Below, one piece after another: positions 44,141 to 48,316 of a stretch of DNA of 48,316 nucleotides. The position numbers and the translations under genes are program-made. The number at the start of each line of letters is the position of its first letter. Positions within the stretch are counted from its first letter, which is position 1. The DNA lies in the NCBI GenBank assembly GCA_017651505.1, contig JAGCCV010000011.1:1-48316 (forward strand). Direction: 5' to 3'. This stretch comes from Bacteroidaceae bacterium. Its GTDB lineage: Bacteria > Bacteroidota > Bacteroidia > Bacteroidales > Bacteroidaceae. The notes below the pieces were generated by a model. It saw nothing but the letters and a program-made list of their open reading frames with translations, searched no databases and was not told the DNA's origin.

Positions 44141-44764
44141 ATGAAAGTCCTATTGATTAACGGAAGTGCCCACCAGAAGGGCAATACATTCCTTGCTCTG
44201 AGCGAGGCAGCGGCGACATTGGAGAAAAATGGTATTGAAACAGAGATTGTACAGATTGGCACTAAGGCTGTGCGTGGCTGTATAGGCTGCGGGCAATGTC
44301 AGATAAAGCAGTTAGGACATTGCGTGTTCAATGATGACATCTGCAACCGTATTGTCGAGAAACTTGATGATGCCGATGCACTCATTGTGGGTTCTCCTGT
44401 CTATTATGGTCAGCCTAACGGAAGCGTACTCTCGCTCATTCAGCGTATGTTCTTTTCGGCTGGAGCCAAGGTGCAGAATAAGCCTGCCGCTGCCGTATGC
44501 GTATGCCGTCGTGGTGGTGCTACGGCAGCTTTTGAGACCTTGAATTTGCCCTTCCAGATGATGAATATGCCAGTAGTCACCTCGCAGTACTGGAACATTG
44601 TCTATGGCCGTGAGCCTGGTCAGGCAGCACTTGATACGGAGGGTATGCAGACCATGAGGACGATGGCAAACAACATGGCATGGCTACTTAAAAAGATTCA
44701 TGCCAGCGGACAGCCCGATTATCCTGAGCGTGAGCCATGGAATCCTATGAACTTTATCAGATAA
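44141..44764 (+). CDS. Flavodoxin-fold NAD(P)H-dependent reductase
   Basis: A 207-residue flavoprotein of the NADPH-dependent FMN reductase/flavodoxin-like family. The FMN phosphate loop is INGSAHQKGNTFLAL at residues 6-20. GCIGCGQCQIKQLGHC near 47-62 holds a CxxCxxC-type cysteine cluster typical of iron-sulfur flavoprotein-like members, and GSPVYYGQPNGSVLSLIQRMF near 86-106 contacts the flavin. Substrate unknown. It stands alone between an acyltransferase remnant and a convergent receptor gene. Confidence 0.88.
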   Translation: MKVLLINGSAHQKGNTFLALSEAAATLEKNGIETEIVQIGTKAVRGCIGCGQCQIKQLGHCVFNDDICNRIVEKLDDADALIVGSPVYYGQPNGSVLSLIQRMFFSAGAKVQNKPAAAVCVCRRGGATAAFETLNLPFQMMNMPVVTSQYWNIVYGREPGQAALDTEGMQTMRTMANNMAWLLKKIHASGQPDYPEREPWNPMNFIR

Positions 44765-44846
44765 ATACGCTGCATTAGAGACAGATATCTTAGCTTTAGT
44801 AATGAAGGAATTCAGAATAAAGCAATGGTTTTCAATGTTTATTTCT

Positions 44847-44873
44847 ATGAAGGCTTAACATGTGAACCTTCAT
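44847..44873. repeat. Weak hairpin after the reductase gene
   Basis: Arms 44847-44853 and 44867-44873 (ATGAAGG/CCTTCAT) pair perfectly, without a T-run. The gap 44765-45041 otherwise shows nothing recognisable. Confidence 0.35.
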
Positions 44874-45041
44874 GAATTATTGTGTCGCAACAAAGCATAA
44901 TAGGACAACCTGACCTGATATGGCCAATATCTGTCCTTTAGTGTATGTTGAAAATATAATAAATGCTTAATAAACAATCAAATACTATACCTGAATGGTT
45001 TGTATTTATGTATATAGTTCCCCAAAGTAATATGACACATG

Positions 45042-47297
45042 TCAGAATTTTATTCTCGTTGTAAACTCAACTGTGAACGGACGAATGAATGTGCCAGCCA
45101 TCACATAGTTTTTATAAGGGGTAGGGTCGGTCACCAGGTCGGCAGATGCGATTGAACCATTGGCACCTTTTTGGTTGAGGATATTCACCACGCTGGCAGC
45201 AAAGCTCACATGATTGTTCAGTGTATAATCTACACCGCCAAAAGTCTCCCAACGCCCATTGAAATAGAGCGAGTTGGTCTTGTTGATGTACTGTTTGCTG
45301 AAATAACGCGCGCTGAGCCAGATGCGCCACTTGTCAAACGCATAACTGGGTTCAATCTCCAGTTCTGTCTTTGAGAGAGCAGTAATGGTATTGCCACTAA
45401 AGTCATGCTCCTCTGTTACCCCATCGCTGAAAGTCGGAGTAAGTTTGTAATCCTTGTATTGAGGATTACGTAAAGTGAACATCAGATGGACATTGAAACC
45501 TTTGAATGGTGTCAGCACAGCATCCGTTAGCCATCCCAAGGTACCTAAATTATAATAAGTAAACATAGTGATGTTCTCTTCCTGCCCAGCCTTCATGCCT
45601 CCTACATCCTTAGTGAGAACATGACTAAAATTAGGTCTTTCCTGCGCATTTTTCTGCTCGATATAAGTAATCTGAGAAGTAAGGTCTATCCATCTGTTTT
45701 TCCAGTAGATACCCCCACGGAAATAGTTGGAAGTAATGCCCTTCATGGATGGGTAGGAATAGGTGCCATAATGAAATAACTGAGAGTGGATGGTGGCGCT
45801 GTTGTATTCTGCTTGCAAACCAAAGCCGTTCAAAATGGCAAAGCGAGCACTCACCAGATAGGCATGATTAAAATGGCTATCGTTAAATCTGTTTAACTTG
45901 ACACCTTTATCAACAAGAGAGAAGCCTGTATGGCGAGCATTTCCCTCATATACATCGTTAGCAGCTCGGCCTCTCACGTTCAGGTATTCCAAACGTAATC
46001 CAGCCTTCAGCCACAAGCGATTATTCACCGTCCATTCATCGCTGGCAAAGGCAAAGAGCTTGTGTTCATGTCCATTATAGTATTCAGCATAGCTATTGTA
46101 TGCGCGTCCACTCTGACCATTGAAATATAATAATTTGGGATCTTTCTTCACCTCGTGTGAAATTAACCACATAGAGGTTTCAACTCCTGCATGATTCAGC
46201 CAGTAGTCGGCCTCTACCATCCAACGATGTCGGCGGTTAGAGCTGATGCCACTAAGTGAGGCATTGGTCATCCAGCTTTCTTCAAAACCATCGAAATGCA
46301 AGTAACGACGGTTCTGTACCCTCCCTTCGAATGGGGTTCCGTCAGCGTAAGTATAACTTGCTTCACCTGTAGAAGTCGTTATACCTAAGATAGTGGGATT
46401 GGCACGATAGCTATAACCGTTTTTATACTTACTATGAATTGCCAACTTCAAGCCATTGGAGAAGATGTAATCCAATACGAAATTTACATTGTGAATCTTG
46501 TCTGTATTTGCTACATCGATGTTCTGCTCCCTCATCTTACCAGTCTTAACATCCAGGAAATGAAGGGATCTGTCATCTGGCCGATAGTTGTCACGGCCCA
46601 AACTGAATCCATCAAGCTCCTTCACACTTCCGTCACCAACGAACACGAATGGACCGTAGTTCTCGATGTGGTTCAAGAAATCAGAATACTGGTAAATGAT
46701 GCCAGCTTTACCCCTCCCTCCAGCAAAGGTCTTCGATAAACTCCCTTTGTAAAATTGAGTGCGTTCCATCAGGTAGCTCATCGACATACGGTTGCTACCC
46801 GGATCAAAGTTCTGATAAGTGCTCAAGCTAATGCCCCAACCTTTTCCTATAGGTGTAGAGATATTGGCATCGATAGCTTGACGGCCGAACATGTTGAGAG
46901 TATAGTTTACACGTCCTTCAAACTTGTCACCTGCCAACTTAGATTTACTATCAACGCTATAGCTTATGATTCCATATTTCAGCACCATGTCCTGTGGACT
47001 CATGGTGGCAGTACTCTCATGACTTACACCACTGTGCCAACTTTTGTAGGGGTATAGTTGGTAATTATAGTAAGACACAGGCAGACCATCTTCATAGATG
47101 TAAGCATTTCCGCTAATAGGCAACCCTAACGATATTTGTCGGGGTTGGCTTGCAGATGCCGCGTTCATCAGCAAGTCACGGTTACTTCCATCACCGGAAG
47201 ATGTTTTCACCCCGTGATTCGCCGCTTGCTGAGCGTTTACAGTTATAGCCAAACTGATAGATAAGATTGCTGTCCATGCAGCCTTGATTTTTATCAT
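45042..47297 (-). CDS. TonB-dependent receptor-like outer membrane protein
   Basis: A 751-residue outer membrane beta-barrel. The signal peptide ends at VNAQ (about residue 23). The N-terminal region is a short, divergent plug: RDLLMNAASASQPRQISLGLPISGNAYIYEDGLPVSYYNYQLYPYKSW then MVLKYGIISYSVDSKSKL, where a normal plug would read as xLLDGVPV and IERIEVLKGP. No TonB box or carboxypeptidase-like extension is obvious. The barrel shows alternating aromatic strands and ends in a C-terminal Phe (TRIKF). Substrate unknown. It has a strong promoter (47467-47498) and a long leader. Confidence 0.82.
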   Translation of the reverse strand: MIKIKAAWTAILSISLAITVNAQQAANHGVKTSSGDGSNRDLLMNAASASQPRQISLGLPISGNAYIYEDGLPVSYYNYQLYPYKSWHSGVSHESTATMSPQDMVLKYGIISYSVDSKSKLAGDKFEGRVNYTLNMFGRQAIDANISTPIGKGWGISLSTYQNFDPGSNRMSMSYLMERTQFYKGSLSKTFAGGRGKAGIIYQYSDFLNHIENYGPFVFVGDGSVKELDGFSLGRDNYRPDDRSLHFLDVKTGKMREQNIDVANTDKIHNVNFVLDYIFSNGLKLAIHSKYKNGYSYRANPTILGITTSTGEASYTYADGTPFEGRVQNRRYLHFDGFEESWMTNASLSGISSNRRHRWMVEADYWLNHAGVETSMWLISHEVKKDPKLLYFNGQSGRAYNSYAEYYNGHEHKLFAFASDEWTVNNRLWLKAGLRLEYLNVRGRAANDVYEGNARHTGFSLVDKGVKLNRFNDSHFNHAYLVSARFAILNGFGLQAEYNSATIHSQLFHYGTYSYPSMKGITSNYFRGGIYWKNRWIDLTSQITYIEQKNAQERPNFSHVLTKDVGGMKAGQEENITMFTYYNLGTLGWLTDAVLTPFKGFNVHLMFTLRNPQYKDYKLTPTFSDGVTEEHDFSGNTITALSKTELEIEPSYAFDKWRIWLSARYFSKQYINKTNSLYFNGRWETFGGVDYTLNNHVSFAASVVNILNQKGANGSIASADLVTDPTPYKNYVMAGTFIRPFTVEFTTRIKF

Positions 47298-47466
47298 AAC
47301 TTTGCAAGAATTTCAGGATTTCTTTCTATAAAGGTTGTCTGGGAAATTGAAGAATAAACGGGGTTAAGATTTGGATACCGTACTCAACTCCACGTTCTGC
47401 TATGAATTGCTTCAATGACCACCCGACTCTGAGCCACCAGCAGTATTAATGACTCGTCGTCGCATG

Positions 47467-47498
47467 CAAAAGTACAACTTTTATTTTGGAATACCAAA
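47467..47498 (-). promoter_or_regulatory. Promoter of the receptor gene
   Basis: On minus: TTTG (47498-47495), 20-base spacer, TACTTTTG (47474-47467), a consensus promoter. The inferred start near 47460 leaves a leader of about 160 bases. The leader can pair CTGCT with AGCAG around a small GCAA-loop hairpin. It does not match any riboswitch I know. Confidence 0.7.
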
Positions 47499-47985
47499 CA
47501 TTTCTTCGTATTACCACGCAATATCGGCAAAATGTATATATGCGTGCGAATCGCCCCATTTTATAAATGTGGGTGTTGTTAGAGCGTAGATAAGACAAGC
47601 GGATATTATGCGAATAGTGTTTACAACCTAACCCATTGAATGAAAAAAGGAAGATGTGGATATTATTATCGCTATTTTGATTGCTTTTTAGTGCTTCTAC
47701 TCCAGTATACATGTTCGAGGGTTCTTCTGGACAATTTCATGGTCAATCTGGCTGATTAGTCTCGGCCTTCTGTTCTTCATCGCCGGGACAATGCCATCCT
47801 TCACAAGCAGCAGAACATCAACAGCTATGCCATCGCTGTATGATGGTAAAAAATTGCTACTAACTATTTTATACACAGAACATTAAGAGTGTTAGCAAAA
47901 TAACGAAATATGCCAAAATCCTGCCCTGTGTTCCCGACATTTCGGGCTTAAAAATGGTTCTTCTGCAATTTAGTTGAAGAGGACT

Positions 47986-48060
47986 GCTTTCGATACAGTT
48001 ATCAGCGAATGATTCTGCTTCATTTTATTTGTACCTATTAGTAGCCCCGCTATCGAAAGC
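47986..48060. repeat. Spaced 10-bp inverted repeat
   Basis: GCTTTCGATA (47986-47995) and TATCGAAAGC (48051-48060), perfect, 55-base spacer, in non-coding DNA. Confidence 0.7.
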
Positions 48061-48151
48061 CTATTAACAGAAGACGAACAGTGTTAACAAATCACGTATA
48101 CTTCAATTATATTTAATTAACTTATAATCAAATATTTATAATATAAAAACA

Positions 48152-48226
48152 TTAGGATATTTCGTATATTTTTTGTACCTTTATATCGCCAAAGATAAAG
48201 CATCAAATCATGCAGAAATATCCTAA
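48152..48226. repeat. Spaced 12-bp inverted repeat around a start region
   Basis: TTAGGATATTTC (48152-48163) and GAAATATCCTAA (48215-48226), perfect, 51-base spacer. The spacer holds a near-consensus -7 box (TACCTTTA, 48176-48183) and the ATG at 48210. Confidence 0.72.
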
Positions 48227-48316
48227 CAGCGACAAAGATACAACAATAATTCCAAACTCCGGAAAGGCAAATGAAACAAAATTGCTTTGCGATGAAGGAT
48301 TATCCCAGATTTACCA
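48210..48316 (+). CDS. Unidentified protein, 5' part
   Basis: An open frame from ATG 48210 that runs off the window: MQKYPNSDKDTTIIPNSGK onwards, 35 residues visible. The sequence is hydrophilic, without signal peptide or recognised motif. A near-consensus -7 box lies 26 bases upstream. Whether this is a real gene depends on sequence outside the window. Confidence 0.45.
   Translation, partial: MQKYPNSDKDTTIIPNSGKANETKLLCDEGLSQIY

Larger units (their letters stand above)
47298..48209. other. Largely non-coding region with leader and repeats
   Basis: From 47298 to about 47460 this is the untranslated leader of the receptor gene. From 47700 to 47878 a plus-strand frame gives FWTISWSIWLISLGLLFFIAG, a membrane-like helix, with no proper start; it looks like a remnant of a small membrane protein. 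From 47880 to 48150 I see no gene, only the inverted repeat at 47986-48060. No tRNA or integrase is present. Confidence 0.55.

Noticed and set aside
45042..47460. Cobalamin or TPP riboswitch in the receptor leader
   Set aside because: None of the conserved core segments of these riboswitches was found in the leader.
47446..47712. An 88-codon minus-strand ORF upstream of the receptor gene
   Set aside because: Composition is not protein-like (many Tyr, His, Asn and Arg), there is no family match, and its 3' end runs through the receptor promoter at 47467-47498.
47954..47985. Possible insertion-sequence end (GGTTCTTCTGCAA-like)
   Set aside because: It resembles the ends of some ISL3-type elements, but there is no second end, target duplication or transposase.
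1..48316. CRISPR array, prophage or integrative element
   Set aside because: No regularly spaced repeats, integrase, relaxase or phage structural genes were seen; the only tRNA shows no attached integrase or repeated 3' end.

Overview
The window looks like chromosomal DNA from a Bacteroidales bacterium, most likely Prevotellaceae (Prevotella/Segatella type). Three things point there. Upstream regions repeatedly carry the Bacteroidota -7 promoter box TAnnTTTG, twice with a TTTG about 19-20 bases upstream. The gene content is typical: bacterial serine palmitoyltransferase, TonB-dependent receptors, a C69 dipeptidase, a sodium-pumping methylmalonyl-CoA decarboxylase operon, a long NusB, and DUF3276 and DUF5606 proteins. 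Most genes have A/T-rich starts without a Shine-Dalgarno sequence. No phage, integrase, complete insertion sequence or CRISPR array is visible.

Layout. 1-2.3 kb (+): serine synthesis (3' part of serC, then serA) with a coupled YigZ gene. 2.3-7.4 kb (-): DUF3298 lipoprotein, rsmG, metallo-beta-lactamase-fold hydrolase and gcvP in one directional block. 7.5-10.1 kb (+): lipB-engB, then the sphingolipid gene spt. 10.1-10.5 kb: a probable unannotated small RNA with its own promoter and terminator, then tRNA-Pro(TGG). 10.5-19.4 kb (+): glpD, a TonB-dependent receptor, and an M23 peptidase, C69 dipeptidase and phosphohexomutase in a row. 19.4-20.9 kb (-): trpS and a GNAT gene, divergent from metY (+). 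22.4-28.0 kb (-): a tripartite RND efflux operon. 28.2-32.8 kb (-): mce-mmdA-gamma-mmdC-mmdB, the methylmalonyl-CoA to propionyl-CoA branch coupled to Na+ export. 33.0-36.2 kb (+): CPA2 antiporter and a Gfo/Idh oxidoreductase. 36.3-38.5 kb (-): S4 protein, pth, rplY and a PUR-like protein. 38.7-42.0 kb (+): nusB, yajC, ybbR, coaE and DUF5606.

From 42.0 kb the region turns accessory. An 800-base stretch without annotated-size genes holds two divergent microgenes. One (-) encodes a 45-residue basic protein with a strong Shine-Dalgarno sequence, an inverted-repeat leader and a branched terminator. The other (+) encodes a 50-residue peptide with a textbook double-glycine export leader. Then come ald, the frameshifted tail of a hexapeptide acyltransferase, a flavodoxin-like reductase, and a TonB-dependent receptor-like protein with a long untranslated leader. 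The last kilobase is mostly non-coding, with two perfect spaced inverted repeats in front of an unidentified ORF that runs off the end.

The most interesting items are the microgene pair at 42.07-42.77 kb, the small RNA at about 10.17-10.27 kb, the lamin-tail/OadG fusion at 29.84-30.81 kb, and the inverted repeats at 47.99-48.23 kb. All functional statements come from reading the sequence and from family knowledge; no database search was run.
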